Notes: generated by a model from the letters alone, not told the origin. 17,678 nt of DNA from DASUSF01 sp036375275 (GCA_036375275.1 DASUSF010000197.1:1-17678), one strand, 5' to 3'. Positions 1 through 8,330 are shown, numbered from the stretch's first letter. Translations and numbers: made by a program.

Positions 1-18
1 AGCTGAGAGAGCCACTCG

Positions 19-546
19 ATGCTGCCCAAGGAAAGCCGGCGCAAGGCCGACGTCGTCGTCTGCGTCCTGTTCATCCTGCTCGGCGCGACGATCATCTATC
101 GGGCGAGCATGATGCCGTGGCTCACCAGCCGCACCGGCGCCACCTCGCAATGGTTCACGTCCCCCGGCCTGTTTCCGGTCGTGATCGGGACGCTCCTGAT
201 CCTGTTCAGCCTCCGCATCCTGGTCACGGCCGTCCGGGACGGCGGCCACCGCGGCATCCTCCCGACCTTCGTGCCGTGGCTGCGCGGCCTGCGCACCAAC
301 ACCGGCGTGCACCGGGTCGTCTTCATCATCGCCTGGCTCGGGCTCTACATCTTCGGCGGCATCGGCCGCATCGGCTACGAGCTGGCCAGCGCCATCTTCC
401 TGTTCGGGTTCATCGCGGTCTTCTGGCTGCCGGGGAGCGGCCCCGCCTGGAAGAAGCGGCTCGGCATCGCGACCGCGGTCGCGATCCTGGTGCCGATCGC
501 CGTCGCCTACGTCTTCTCGACCTACTTCTACGTGCCGTCCCCGTAG
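19..546 (+). CDS. tctB: TctB-family small membrane subunit of a tripartite tricarboxylate transporter
   Basis: The 175-residue product is hydrophobic, with about five membrane segments near residues 11-27, 51-72, 98-114, 119-137 and 147-168. The stretch SPGLFPVVIG (about 48-57) resembles the Gly-Pro-rich motif before TM2 of TctB/DUF1468 proteins. In TTT systems TctB is the small integral membrane subunit that works with TctA and the periplasmic receptor TctC to take up carboxylates by ion symport. tctA starts 22 bases downstream on the same strand, which is the standard operon order. A purine-rich GAGAGAG lies just before the ATG. The receptor gene is not in view and may be upstream or elsewhere in the genome. 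Length is normal for the family. The substrate cannot be read from this subunit. Confidence 0.88.
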   Translation: MLPKESRRKADVVVCVLFILLGATIIYRASMMPWLTSRTGATSQWFTSPGLFPVVIGTLLILFSLRILVTAVRDGGHRGILPTFVPWLRGLRTNTGVHRVVFIIAWLGLYIFGGIGRIGYELASAIFLFGFIAVFWLPGSGPAWKKRLGIATAVAILVPIAVAYVFSTYFYVPSP

Positions 547-568
547 GCCGGACCGCCCAGGGCCCGCC

Positions 569-2098
569 ATGCTCGAGAGCTTCCTCACCCAGGTCGTCCT
601 GCTCGCGACGCCGCTCAACCTCCTCGTCCTGCTCGCGGCCGTCGTCCTCGGGATGGTGTTCGGTGCGCTGCCGGGCCTGACCGCGACCCTCGCCGTCGCC
701 CTGCTGAGCACGGCGACGTTCAACGTCGCGACCGAGATCGCCATGGTCGCGCTGATCGGCGCCTATGTCGGCGCCATCTACGGCCCGTCGCACTCCGCGA
801 TCCTGCTCGGCATTCCCGGCACGGCGGCCGGCGCCGCGACCGCCCTCGACGGCGCGATCCTGGCGCAGCGCGGGCAGGGCGGCGAGGCGATCGCGTCCGC
901 CACCCTCGCGTCCGTCATCGGGACGGTCTTCGGCCTGATCGCCATGCTCCTGCTGGCCCCGGTCCTGATCGACCTGGCGCTGCAGTTCACATCGGCCGAG
1001 TTCTTCCTGCTGGCCCTGTTCGGGGTCTTGATCTGCGGCTCGCTGACCTCGCCCGACCTCCCGGCCAAGGGGTGGATCTCGGGCATTCTCGGGCTGTTCC
1101 TGGCGTCGATCGGGATCGAGACGATCCAGGGCTACCAGCGCTTCACCTTCGGCATCCCGGAGCTCGCGGGCGGCATCGACGTCGTGCCGGTGATCCTCGG
1201 CGCCTTCGCCATCCCGCAGATCCTGCGCGTGCTCCGGGACATGGAGAAGCAGACCGGGAAAGTGGCCTCGATCACCAGCCTGAGGCCGCGCTGGGGCGTG
1301 CTCTGGCGCTCCAAGGTCGGGATCCTGCGCTCCGGCATGATCGGGGTCGGCATCGGCACCATCCCGGGCGTCGGCGAGGACATCGCGGCCTGGGCATCCT
1401 ACGACGCGGGCAAGAAGTTCGAGCGCGACCCGGACAGCTTCGGCAAGGGCAACATGCGCGGCGTGATCTGCGCGGAGACCGCGAACAACGCCTGCATCGG
1501 CGGCGCCATCATCCCGGTTCTGGCGCTCGGCATCCCGGGCTCGCCGCCGGCGGCCATGCTGCTCGGCGCGCTCAATCTGCACGGCGTCCGGCCCGGCCCG
1601 ATGCTGGCGTTCGAGTTCCCGGACTTCATCCCGCAGATCGCGGCGATGCTCCTCTGGTCGTCGCTCTTCATCCTGATCTTCGGCCTGCTGCTCGCGCGCG
1701 CGTCGGTCCAGGTCCTGAGGATGCCGGTCGCGGTCCTGATGCCGGTGGTCGCCTTCCTGGCCGTCCTCGGCTCGTACGCGCTCGGCCTCAACATCTTCAA
1801 TATCTACCTGATGTTCCTGTTCGGGATCGCGGTCTACTTCCTCGAGGAGTGCGGCTATCCGGTGGCCCCGGCGGTGATCGGCCTCCTGCTCGGGACGATG
1901 GCCGACATCAGCCTTCGCCGGACCCTGCTGGGCTCGGGCGGCAGCATCGAGCCCTTCTTCACCCGCCCCGTGGCGCTCATCCTGATCGCCCTGATCGTGC
2001 TCTCGCTCAGCCTGCAGAGCCCGTTGATCCGCAAGACGGCAGCACGGCTGTGGAACGCTCTCGGCGCGCGGCGAGGCTCGTCGCAGACCGCCAACTAG
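569..2098 (+). CDS. tctA: TctA-family large permease subunit of a tripartite tricarboxylate transporter
   Basis: The 509-residue product is polytopic and of normal TctA length. Family hallmarks are a Gly-Pro motif near residues 31-37 (FGALPGL), a matching one at 261-269 (GIGTIPGVG), the ETANNA motif at 303-308 and GIPGSPPAAMLLGAL at 321-335. The two Gly-Pro loops reflect the internal duplication of the DUF112 fold. TctA forms the translocation channel in the cytoplasmic membrane and is served by a TctC receptor. The gene follows tctB by 22 bases and precedes an SDR gene by 36 bases, so the three are probably one transcript. The ribosome site before the ATG is weak (only AGGG-like), which hints at translational coupling to tctB. 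The family call is firm; the substrate is unknown, since TTT systems carry citrate, tartrate, aromatic acids and others. Confidence 0.95.
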   Translation: MLESFLTQVVLLATPLNLLVLLAAVVLGMVFGALPGLTATLAVALLSTATFNVATEIAMVALIGAYVGAIYGPSHSAILLGIPGTAAGAATALDGAILAQRGQGGEAIASATLASVIGTVFGLIAMLLLAPVLIDLALQFTSAEFFLLALFGVLICGSLTSPDLPAKGWISGILGLFLASIGIETIQGYQRFTFGIPELAGGIDVVPVILGAFAIPQILRVLRDMEKQTGKVASITSLRPRWGVLWRSKVGILRSGMIGVGIGTIPGVGEDIAAWASYDAGKKFERDPDSFGKGNMRGVICAETANNACIGGAIIPVLALGIPGSPPAAMLLGALNLHGVRPGPMLAFEFPDFIPQIAAMLLWSSLFILIFGLLLARASVQVLRMPVAVLMPVVAFLAVLGSYALGLNIFNIYLMFLFGIAVYFLEECGYPVAPAVIGLLLGTMADISLRRTLLGSGGSIEPFFTRPVALILIALIVLSLSLQSPLIRKTAARLWNALGARRGSSQTAN

Positions 2099-2134
2099 AC
2101 CAGTCGCGCAGGCGTCGCTCGACGGGGAGGTCCG

Positions 2135-3043
2135 ATGAAGTTCGAGAAGGTGCTCGTGACCGGGGCCGGCGGGCTGCTCGGTCGCGCGATCGTCGACGAG
2201 CTCGCCGGCCGCTGCCGGGTGAGCGGCCTCGATCTCAAGCGCACCGACGCGGCCATCGACTGGCACGTTGCGGACATGACCGACCCCGGCCCGGTCGCGC
2301 AGGCGGTGCGCGGCCAGGACGCCGTCGTTCACGTCGCCGCGCTCCCGAACATCTGGTCGGGCAGCGGCGACGCGATCATGCGGGTCAACGTGGTCGGCGC
2401 CTGGAACGTGCTCGCAGCCGCGGAGGCGGCCGGGGTACGGCGCGTCGTGCTGTGCTCCAGCGACTCCGTGGTCGGCTTCACGGTGCGCGAAGGCGCCATG
2501 CTGCCGCCGCTGTACCTGCCGGTGGACGAGGAGCACCCGACCCGGCCGACCGACCCCTACGGTCTCAGCAAGCTTCTGAACGAGGAGCAGGGCCGGAGCT
2601 TCGCGCTGCGCGGCCGGCTCGAGATCGTCGTCCTCCGCCCGGTCTTCGTCGCCTACCCGGAGATGCGCGGCGAGATCAGCGCCCGCGCCCGGGACCCGGA
2701 GGCCTACCGGGGGCCGATGGCCGGCGGCCCCTCGGCCGCAGGGGGCGGGCCCTGCTGGCACCATGTCGACCCTCGGGACGCCGCGCGGGCATTCCGCCTC
2801 GCCCTGGAGATGGAGGGGGTGAGCTTCGAGCGGTTCTTCGTCTCCGCCGGGACCACCCTCTTCCCGGGCCCGACGCTGGAGCGCCTGCGCGAGGTGCTGG
2901 GCTACCTGCCGGAGGTCCGCCGGCCCGAGGTCTACGAGCGGAACCCCTTCGCGCCGCTCTACGACCTCAGCCGCAGCCGGGACGTCCTGGGCTTCGAAGC
3001 CGCCCACGACGCCCCCGCCGTCGCGCTGGGCCGGGAGGCCTGA
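2135..3043 (+). CDS. NAD-dependent epimerase/dehydratase (extended SDR)
   Basis: The 302-residue product starts with a Rossmann fold: VTGAGGLLG at residues 8-16 is the GxxGxxG dinucleotide loop. VHVAA follows at 65-69, CSSD at 107-110 carries the usual active-site Ser region, and Y142-x3-K146 (PYGLSK) is the catalytic Tyr/Lys pair. D33 after the second strand (GLDLK) suggests NAD(H) rather than NADP(H). The overall pattern, including SSDSVVGF, recalls uronate dehydrogenase and related sugar-acid SDRs, but the protein is longer and the match is from memory. A strong Shine-Dalgarno GGGGAGG at 2124-2130 fixes the ATG. It is the last gene of the TTT operon, so it probably oxidises or epimerises the imported hydroxy acid or a derivative. 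The exact reaction is unknown. Confidence 0.85.
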   Translation: MKFEKVLVTGAGGLLGRAIVDELAGRCRVSGLDLKRTDAAIDWHVADMTDPGPVAQAVRGQDAVVHVAALPNIWSGSGDAIMRVNVVGAWNVLAAAEAAGVRRVVLCSSDSVVGFTVREGAMLPPLYLPVDEEHPTRPTDPYGLSKLLNEEQGRSFALRGRLEIVVLRPVFVAYPEMRGEISARARDPEAYRGPMAGGPSAAGGGPCWHHVDPRDAARAFRLALEMEGVSFERFFVSAGTTLFPGPTLERLREVLGYLPEVRRPEVYERNPFAPLYDLSRSRDVLGFEAAHDAPAVALGREA

Positions 3044-3064
3044 TGCCGCTGGTGGGGCGCCGCC

Positions 3065-3907
3065 TCAGCGGGCGCGCTTGCGGGCCGGCGTCGTGGCGGT
3101 GGGAGCGTTCTGGCCGAGCTCGGCGGACAGCCGTCCGGCGGCGCGCGCGACCTGCTGGCTCAGCTCGCCCAGCGACTGCAGGGTCAGCCGCCAGATCGGG
3201 CCCGAGACGCCGATCGCGCCGACCACCTTGTTCGTGAAGTCGCGGACGCCGTGGGCGACGCAGCGGACCTCCGGGTTGAACTCGCCGTCGTCGTAGGCGA
3301 ACCCGGTCTCCCGGACGCGCGCGATCTCGGCGTCCAGAAGCTCGCGCTCGGTGATCGTCCTGGGCGTCAGGGCGACCAGCGGATGCCGCTCGAGGTAGCG
3401 CTGCAGGTCGCTCTCGGACAGGCTCGAGAGAATGATCTTGCCGACCGCGGTCGCATGGCCCGGCCGCATCCCGCCATGGCGCTCCTGAAGCTGGAACGCA
3501 CCGGCGCCGGCCGTCCGCGCGATGAGGACGATGTCCTCGCCCGAGAGGACGGCGAGGTGGCTGCTCTCGCCGGTCTCACGCGCCAGCTCCCGGAGGACCG
3601 GCTCGGCGATCGCGACGAGGTCCAGGTCCGTCTTCGAGTTCGCGGCGATGCTGTAGATCATCCGTCCGACGTAGTAGCGCTTGGTCTCCGGGTCCTGCCG
3701 GATGTATCCGCAGCTCTCCATCGTCTTGACGAGGTGGAACGTCGTGCTGTTGTGCAGGCCGACCGACTTGCTGAGATCGGCGAGGCTGATGCCTTCGGGG
3801 TGGGTGGCGACGGTCTCCAGGATCGAGAACGCCCGCTCGAGCGACTGGACGCCGCCGCCCCGCTCCGGTCTCTTCTTCGGCGCCGTCTCCGGCTCGATGA
3901 GTGTCAT
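3065..3907 (-). CDS. IclR-family transcriptional regulator
   Basis: The 280-residue product has an N-terminal winged helix-turn-helix at about residues 18-80 (SLERAFSILE, then SLADLSKSVGLHNSTTFHLV as the HTH, then GYIRQDPETKRYYVG as the wing). An IclR effector-binding domain follows at about 95-265, with the typical HATAVGKIILS at 151-161 and a late VVGAIGVSGP. IclR proteins are dimeric regulators that sense small carboxylates or aromatic intermediates and often control adjacent catabolic genes. I chose the ATG at 3907; a TTG at 3922 in the same frame would add five residues, and neither has a strong ribosome site. The gene ends 21 bases from the convergent TTT operon and lies downstream of the cupin and ThDP genes. 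It is the only regulator in the window and the natural candidate to control both sides. Confidence 0.93.
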   Translation of the reverse strand: MTLIEPETAPKKRPERGGGVQSLERAFSILETVATHPEGISLADLSKSVGLHNSTTFHLVKTMESCGYIRQDPETKRYYVGRMIYSIAANSKTDLDLVAIAEPVLRELARETGESSHLAVLSGEDIVLIARTAGAGAFQLQERHGGMRPGHATAVGKIILSSLSESDLQRYLERHPLVALTPRTITERELLDAEIARVRETGFAYDDGEFNPEVRCVAHGVRDFTNKVVGAIGVSGPIWRLTLQSLGELSQQVARAAGRLSAELGQNAPTATTPARKRAR

Positions 3908-4047
3908 GCCCTGACCCGTCAATCGTCGGTAGTCGTCAAATGCTCATTCGCAATGCGGATGCAAGAAGCAACGAGATGCACGCCACTGCCGCTCGACGAC
4001 GTCATGCGTATCCCGGCACACCGACTGGGAGGCACCCGGTGCGCCGC

Positions 4048-4416
4048 CTACTCGTCGGTCGGCGGCGTCGTGATCACCAGGAACACGAGGCGCTCGAGGC
4101 CGGTGTTGTAGAACGCGTGCTCGATGCCGGGCGGGATGAAGATCACGTCGTGCCTGCGCACCACGCGTTCGGCATCACCGTACTCGAACAGCCCTTCGCC
4201 CTCGAGGACGTGGTAGATCTGCTCCTGGACCCTGTGCTTGTGGCGCGCCACGTAGGCCATCGGCTCGTAGGACGAGATGCGATGGTCGATCAGGCGCGCG
4301 CCCAGCCCCTCGGGATCGACCAGGGGCTTCGACAGGGCGCCGCCGAAATGGTTCGGGTATTCCTTCCAGTGCACCTCGGCGATGTTGCGGATCACCGTCT
4401 GCCGTCGTCCGTCCAT
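4048..4416 (-). CDS. Small single-domain cupin protein
   Basis: The 122-residue product is one cupin barrel. Cupin motif 1 reads H59-K-H61-x3-E65 and continues to GEG at 73-75; motif 2 is the PPGIEHAFYN stretch at 95-104 with H100. These three His and one Glu are the usual metal ligands, so a bound metal such as Fe, Mn or Zn is expected. The ribosome site is very strong (GGAGG opposite 4425-4429, 8 bases from the ATG), which favours this start over an overlapping out-of-frame ATG at 4420. The gene sits between the ThDP enzyme and the IclR regulator on the same strand, 224 bases after the former, with a repeat element in the gap. It could be an isomerase, dioxygenase or decarboxylase on the same pathway, or a ligand-binding accessory protein; sequence does not decide. 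Confidence 0.88.
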   Translation of the reverse strand: MDGRRQTVIRNIAEVHWKEYPNHFGGALSKPLVDPEGLGARLIDHRISSYEPMAYVARHKHRVQEQIYHVLEGEGLFEYGDAERVVRRHDVIFIPPGIEHAFYNTGLERLVFLVITTPPTDE

Positions 4417-4493
4417 GCATCCCCCCTCCGGAGACTGATCGTCAGCGTCGTTCGGCCGTCTGCACGCCCGCCGGATGCGCCGAAAGTGTCGGC

Positions 4494-4644
4494 CTAGAGC
4501 AATTTCCGATGAGACAGAACCGCATTGCGCAGCGACACTCTTCCGCTCATCGGAAGAAAATTGCTCTATTCCAATGGCTCAGAGCGGATTCACCCGATCG
4601 GAACCGCTGGCAAGGCGGTTCCGTCATATCGGGATCCGCTCTAG
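4494..4644 (+). repeat. Two-hairpin intergenic repeat element, copy A
   Basis: This 151-base element begins CTAGAGC (4494-4500) and ends with its inverse GCTCTAG (4638-4644). It folds as two hairpins. Hairpin 1 pairs 4495-4513 with 4546-4568 (TAGAGCAATTT and CCGATGAG against CTCATCGG and AAATTGCTCTA, with a small bulge). Hairpin 2 pairs 4581-4589 with 4635-4643, CCCGAT (4593-4598) with ATCGGG (4629-4634), and CGGAACCGC (4599-4607) with GCGGTTCCG (4615-4623). An inverted copy lies at 11537-11686, and 4615-4644 is identical to its counterpart over 30 bases. It has no protein-coding sign. The right end abuts the ThDP gene, whose TAG stop lies inside the terminal CTAG. It could act as a transcript-end or mRNA-stabilising hairpin; no U-tract follows, so a classical terminator is not shown. 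Confidence 0.85.
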
Positions 4645-6443
4645 CCGGCCGGCTCGAGCTCTTCCGACACGTAGCGTTCGCCGAACACCGGCTCCTTGTG
4701 CGGCACCGGCGGGAGCGCCCAGGCGCCGGTCGCCGGCGGCCGGACCTCGGCATCCACGTGGACATCGATGAGGTAGGGCCGGTTCGCCTTCACCGCGTGG
4801 TCGAGGGCGCCGGCGAAATCCTCTGAGCGGGTCACGGTCGCGGCGTCGACCCCGGCGGCGCGGGCCCAGGCCGCGAAGTCCGGGTTGTACGGCTGGTTGT
4901 TCGGCCCGTGGTAGAACGCGGTCCCGATCTCGCGGCCCTGGAAGATCCCGTACTGGATGTCGCGGATCGCGCTCCAGGAGAAGTTGTTCCAGACCACCCA
5001 GACGACCGGGATGTCGTACTCGACCGCGGTGCAGAGCACGTGGGGCACCATCGTGAACCCGCCGTCGCCGCAGACCGCGACCACCGGCCGGTCCGGCGCG
5101 GCGAGCTTCGCGCCGAGCGCGCTCGAGGGGCCGAACCCCATGCCGGAGAAGCCCCAGCTGTTGAGCATCGATGCCGGCCGCCGCGCCTTCCAGAACTGCA
5201 TGAACCAGTTGTGGTGGACGCCGGCATCGAAGGTCAGGATGGCGTCGTCCGGCAGCACCTTCTGGCAGTCGGCGACGATCCGTTCCGGCCGGATCGGGCT
5301 CGTGTGGAGGTTGAAGTTGGGCGCGATGTATGCGTCCCACGCCTGCTGCCAGCCGCGGATCCGCTCGCGCCACGGCTCGAGGCGCGGGTGCGCGTCGAGA
5401 CCGCGCCGCTCGATCTCCGCCAGCAGCTGCCGGAGGACCGTGCGGGCATCGGCGACGATGCCGAGGTCGGGCGCGTAGTTGCGGCCGACCTCGCTCGGGT
5501 CGACGTCGATCTGCACCAGTCTGCTGGACGGGAAGTTCCAGGAGTAGCCCCGCATCCAGGAGGACGAGGAGCGGTCGTCGAACCGCCCGCCGATCGCGAG
5601 CACGAGATCCGCCCTGCGCCCGGCCTCGTTGGCCGGGTAGGCGCCGTTCCGACCGATGAAGCCGAGCGACAGCGGGTCGGCCATGTCGAGGGCGCCCATG
5701 CCGTTGGGCGAGCTGATCACCGGCAGCGACAGCCGGTGGACGAGGGCGCCGAGCTCCTCCGACGCCTCCGAGAGCACGACGCCGTGGCCGATGAAGACCA
5801 CCGGGCGCTCGGCGGCGAGCAGCATGTCGGCGAGCGCCCGCACGTCCTCCTCGCTCGCGCCGGCGCGACGCTGGCCGTGGGTCACGGGCGCGCCGTGCTC
5901 GAGCCCGACGTCGGCCGTCTCCTGGAAGACGTCAAAGGGGACGTCGAGCTGCACCGGCCCCGGGCGGCCATCGAGCATGGTGCTCATCGCCTGGCGCATG
6001 GCGAGCGGCAGCATCTCTACCCGGGTCGGCTGGAAGCTGCGCTTGACCACCGGCTTGATCACGCTCGGGAAGTCGGCCTGGAAATGCCGGTTGATCTCCT
6101 GGAAGGGCCCGCGGTTGAACTGGGAGGTCGGGACGTTCGCCGTGATCGCCAGGAACGCCGAGGAGTCGCTGAGCGCGAGCGCCAGCGACATCACCAGGTT
6201 GGACGATCCCGGGCCGCACGAGGTGAGCGTCGCGACCGGCTCGTGGCGCACCCGGAAGTAGCCGTCCGCCATGTGGCCTGCGGTCTGCTCGTGGCGCGGC
6301 GAGATCAGCTTGAGATCGGGGCCGGCATCGTAGAGCGCGTCGAGCATGCCGACGTTGCCGTGCCCACAGATGCCGAAGACGTAGGGGATCTTCTGCCGGC
6401 GCAGGAACTCGACGATGAGCTCGCCGCCTTTGGTCTCGGGCAT
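4641..6443 (-). CDS. ThDP-dependent acetolactate-synthase-like enzyme
   Basis: The 600-residue product has the three-domain ThDP (POX/ALS) layout: the N-terminal Pyr domain holds the catalytic Glu (E52 in RHEQTAGHMADGY), a central domain spans about 195-345, and the C-terminal PP domain carries the ThDP/Mg motif starting GDGG at 459-462 and ending NN at 486-487. CGPGSSNLV at 76-84 is also typical. Such enzymes form or break C-C bonds next to a carbonyl. The stretch FGICGHGNVG (23-32) recalls the FGHGNV of IolD, the ring-opening inositol enzyme; that resemblance is from memory. No ilvN-like regulatory subunit follows, so a catabolic role fits better than branched-chain synthesis. The ATG has GGAGG 7 bases upstream. 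Its stop codon lies in the end of a repeat element. Exact reaction unknown. Confidence 0.87.
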   Translation of the reverse strand: MPETKGGELIVEFLRRQKIPYVFGICGHGNVGMLDALYDAGPDLKLISPRHEQTAGHMADGYFRVRHEPVATLTSCGPGSSNLVMSLALALSDSSAFLAITANVPTSQFNRGPFQEINRHFQADFPSVIKPVVKRSFQPTRVEMLPLAMRQAMSTMLDGRPGPVQLDVPFDVFQETADVGLEHGAPVTHGQRRAGASEEDVRALADMLLAAERPVVFIGHGVVLSEASEELGALVHRLSLPVISSPNGMGALDMADPLSLGFIGRNGAYPANEAGRRADLVLAIGGRFDDRSSSSWMRGYSWNFPSSRLVQIDVDPSEVGRNYAPDLGIVADARTVLRQLLAEIERRGLDAHPRLEPWRERIRGWQQAWDAYIAPNFNLHTSPIRPERIVADCQKVLPDDAILTFDAGVHHNWFMQFWKARRPASMLNSWGFSGMGFGPSSALGAKLAAPDRPVVAVCGDGGFTMVPHVLCTAVEYDIPVVWVVWNNFSWSAIRDIQYGIFQGREIGTAFYHGPNNQPYNPDFAAWARAAGVDAATVTRSEDFAGALDHAVKANRPYLIDVHVDAEVRPPATGAWALPPVPHKEPVFGERYVSEELEPAG

Positions 6444-6501
6444 GGTGCAGCCTCCGCGTGCAGGCTCGTGGGGGCGTGGCCGGTGGCGCGACGTCGGGGA
6501 C

Positions 6502-6531
6502 GCTATAGCCTTTCGTAATGTAGGATGTCAA
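6502..6531 (-). promoter_or_regulatory. Sigma70-like promoter before the ThDP gene
   Basis: Read on the minus strand, a perfect -35 TTGACA (6531-6526) is followed after 18 bases by a -10-like TATAGC (6507-6502). This would start a transcript near 6495, about 50 bases ahead of the ThDP ATG. The stretch is clearly AT-richer than its surroundings. It lies in the 147-base gap after the FAD gene, so it would let the ThDP-cupin-IclR genes be transcribed apart from the TRAP block. I see no clear operator palindrome here. Confidence 0.55.
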
Positions 6532-6590
6532 TCAACAATGCGGAAGACGGGCCTCGCCACGACGCCGGAAGGGCTGCCGCAACGCCGGGT

Positions 6591-8330
6591 TCACCCGCCT
6601 TCGCGGTCCGCCGCGACCGGTCGCCCCGCCGCAGCCAGCATGTGCGCGGCCGCGAGGTAGCCGAAGGTGAGCGCCGGTCCGAGCGTGATCCCCGGGCCGG
6701 GATAGCTGCCGCGCATGATCGAGTTCATGTCGTTGCCGGCGGCGTAGAGCCCCGGAATCGGGCGCCCGCCATCGTCGAGCACCTGCGCCTCGGCGTTGGT
6801 GCGGAGCCCGGCGGCGGTCCCGAGGTCCGCAGGGACCAGCGCCACCGCGTAGAAGGGTGGGGTGGCGATCGGCGCGACGCACGGATTGGGTCGGTGATCG
6901 GCATCCCCGAGGTGGCGCTGGTAGGCGTCGCCGCCCCGCCCGAACGCCGGGTCGCGGCCGTGGACGGCCTCGGCGTTGTACGCCGCCACGGTCGTGGCGA
7001 GGCCTCGCGCGTCGATCCCGAGGCGGTTCGCGAGGTCCTCGAGCGATCGTCCCTCGGCGAGATAGCCGGCCGCCCTGTAGGGAGCGAGCCGGAGGCTGAA
7101 CGGTCGTACCGCACCGAGCCCGTAGGTCCAGAGGAATCGCCGGTCGCAGACCAGGTAGGCGGGGATCGACGGGCGTTCGCGGTGCGCCCGGAACATCGCC
7201 AGCACGAACTCCTGATAGGACCTCGCCTCGTTGGTGAAGCGCTGCCCGCTGGCGTCGACCGCGATCACGCCGGGCTTGCTGCGGTCCGTCACGGTGTGCG
7301 GGAAGACCACGCGGCGTCCGTCGGCCGCTTCGAGGACCGAGGCGGGGGTCCAGAACGCATTGTTGGCGTTGCCGGTCTCGAACGTCGCGCCGGCCGCCAG
7401 CCCGAGCCGGATGCCGTCGCCGCGAGCGCCCGGCGCCGTGGCGCTGACGTCCGCAGCTTCGAGCGGGAGACAGGCGCGCCGCCGCTCGGGGTCGTGCGAG
7501 AACCCGCCGGTCGCGAGCACCACGCCGAGGCGCGCCCGGATCGAGCTCTCGGCCTGTCCATTCCCGATCCTGACCCCGGCGATCCGACCGTCCTCGACGA
7601 GCAGGCCCCGGGCCTCGGTGTCGGTCAGGATCGGGACCTGGAGATCGATCAGGGACTTGAGGAGCCGGCCTGCGAGCGCGTTGCCGAGGACGAGATGGGT
7701 GCCGCGGGGGTGGCGGAGCCGCTGCAGCGCGTAGCGTCCGACCAGGGCCACGACCCGCCCCGTCGAGCGGGCGGACCTGAACACCTTCCGAAAATGCGGG
7801 ATGTCTTGGCGCGCCACCATCATGCCGCCGAGCAGGGTCATCGCGTCGAGCGGGCGGCGGAGCCGCGCGAAGGCGTCGCCGAGCTCCGCGCCGTCGAACG
7901 GCACCGGCTCGAGCACCCGGCCACCGGTCGTGGCGCCCGGCGCCGCCGGATAGTAGTCCGGGTAGACCGCGACCGGCTGCAGCCGGAGCGCCGTCGTCCG
8001 CTCGAGATGGTCGATCGCCCGGGGCGCCTCCGCCAGATACGCGTCCCTGAGATCCCGGCCGGCCGGGTCCGCGACCGTCGCGTCGAGGTAGGCGCGCGCC
8101 GCGTCCTCGGAGTCGGCGAGACCGGCCTCGCGGAGGTGATGGTTGTTCGGCACCCAGACCATGCCGCCGGAGATCGCGGTCGTGCCCCCGACCTCCGACG
8201 TCCGCTCGACGACCAGAACGCGGAGCCCTCCCGCGGCGGCGACCGAGGCTGCGGCCATGCCACCGGCACCCGCCCCGAGGACCACGACGTCGAACCCTTC
8301 GGCCCCGTCGCCCGGGTCGTAACCCTTCAT
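6591..8330 (-). CDS. FAD-dependent oxidoreductase, 3-ketosteroid-dehydrogenase/fumarate-reductase family
   Basis: The 579-residue product opens with an FAD Rossmann motif (VVVLGAGAGGMAAA, about 15-28) and the dinucleotide-binding strand LRVLVVER. SEVGGTTAISGGM (about 45-57) and VVLATGGFSHD (about 270-280) are family signatures. The C-terminal GLYAAGND followed by RGSYPGPGITLGPALTFGY (about 527-558) closely follows 3-ketosteroid delta1-dehydrogenases, including the Tyr and Gly that bind the ketone there. The DYYP stretch near 125-128 may give a second active-site Tyr. It probably inserts or removes a C=C bond next to a carbonyl; steroid itself is not implied. Start: ATG at 8330, or a GTG at 8336 in frame; AGGAAGGGA lies upstream of both. 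It follows the TRAP permease by 55 bases and is likely its operon partner. Confidence 0.87.
   Translation of the reverse strand: MKGYDPGDGAEGFDVVVLGAGAGGMAAASVAAAGGLRVLVVERTSEVGGTTAISGGMVWVPNNHHLREAGLADSEDAARAYLDATVADPAGRDLRDAYLAEAPRAIDHLERTTALRLQPVAVYPDYYPAAPGATTGGRVLEPVPFDGAELGDAFARLRRPLDAMTLLGGMMVARQDIPHFRKVFRSARSTGRVVALVGRYALQRLRHPRGTHLVLGNALAGRLLKSLIDLQVPILTDTEARGLLVEDGRIAGVRIGNGQAESSIRARLGVVLATGGFSHDPERRRACLPLEAADVSATAPGARGDGIRLGLAAGATFETGNANNAFWTPASVLEAADGRRVVFPHTVTDRSKPGVIAVDASGQRFTNEARSYQEFVLAMFRAHRERPSIPAYLVCDRRFLWTYGLGAVRPFSLRLAPYRAAGYLAEGRSLEDLANRLGIDARGLATTVAAYNAEAVHGRDPAFGRGGDAYQRHLGDADHRPNPCVAPIATPPFYAVALVPADLGTAAGLRTNAEAQVLDDGGRPIPGLYAAGNDMNSIMRGSYPGPGITLGPALTFGYLAAAHMLAAAGRPVAADREGG

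Noticed and set aside
410..3007. An 865-codon open frame on the minus strand across tctB, tctA and the SDR gene
   Set aside because: Its product is rich in Arg, Ala, Asp and Gln with no domain, and it lies antisense to three clear genes. GC-rich coding DNA often leaves such open frames.
3044..3064. Bidirectional terminator between the SDR and IclR genes
   Set aside because: The gap is 21 bases and only a five-base-pair stem is possible, without a T-run.
3908..4047. IclR operator in the gap before the regulator
   Set aside because: CGCATTGCG near 3950 is palindromic but short, and the wider arms match poorly, so I could not support an operator.
4509..4826. A plus-strand open frame starting in repeat copy A
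   Set aside because: It translates the repeat and then runs antisense to the ThDP gene. The same repeat in copy B gives similar meaningless peptides.
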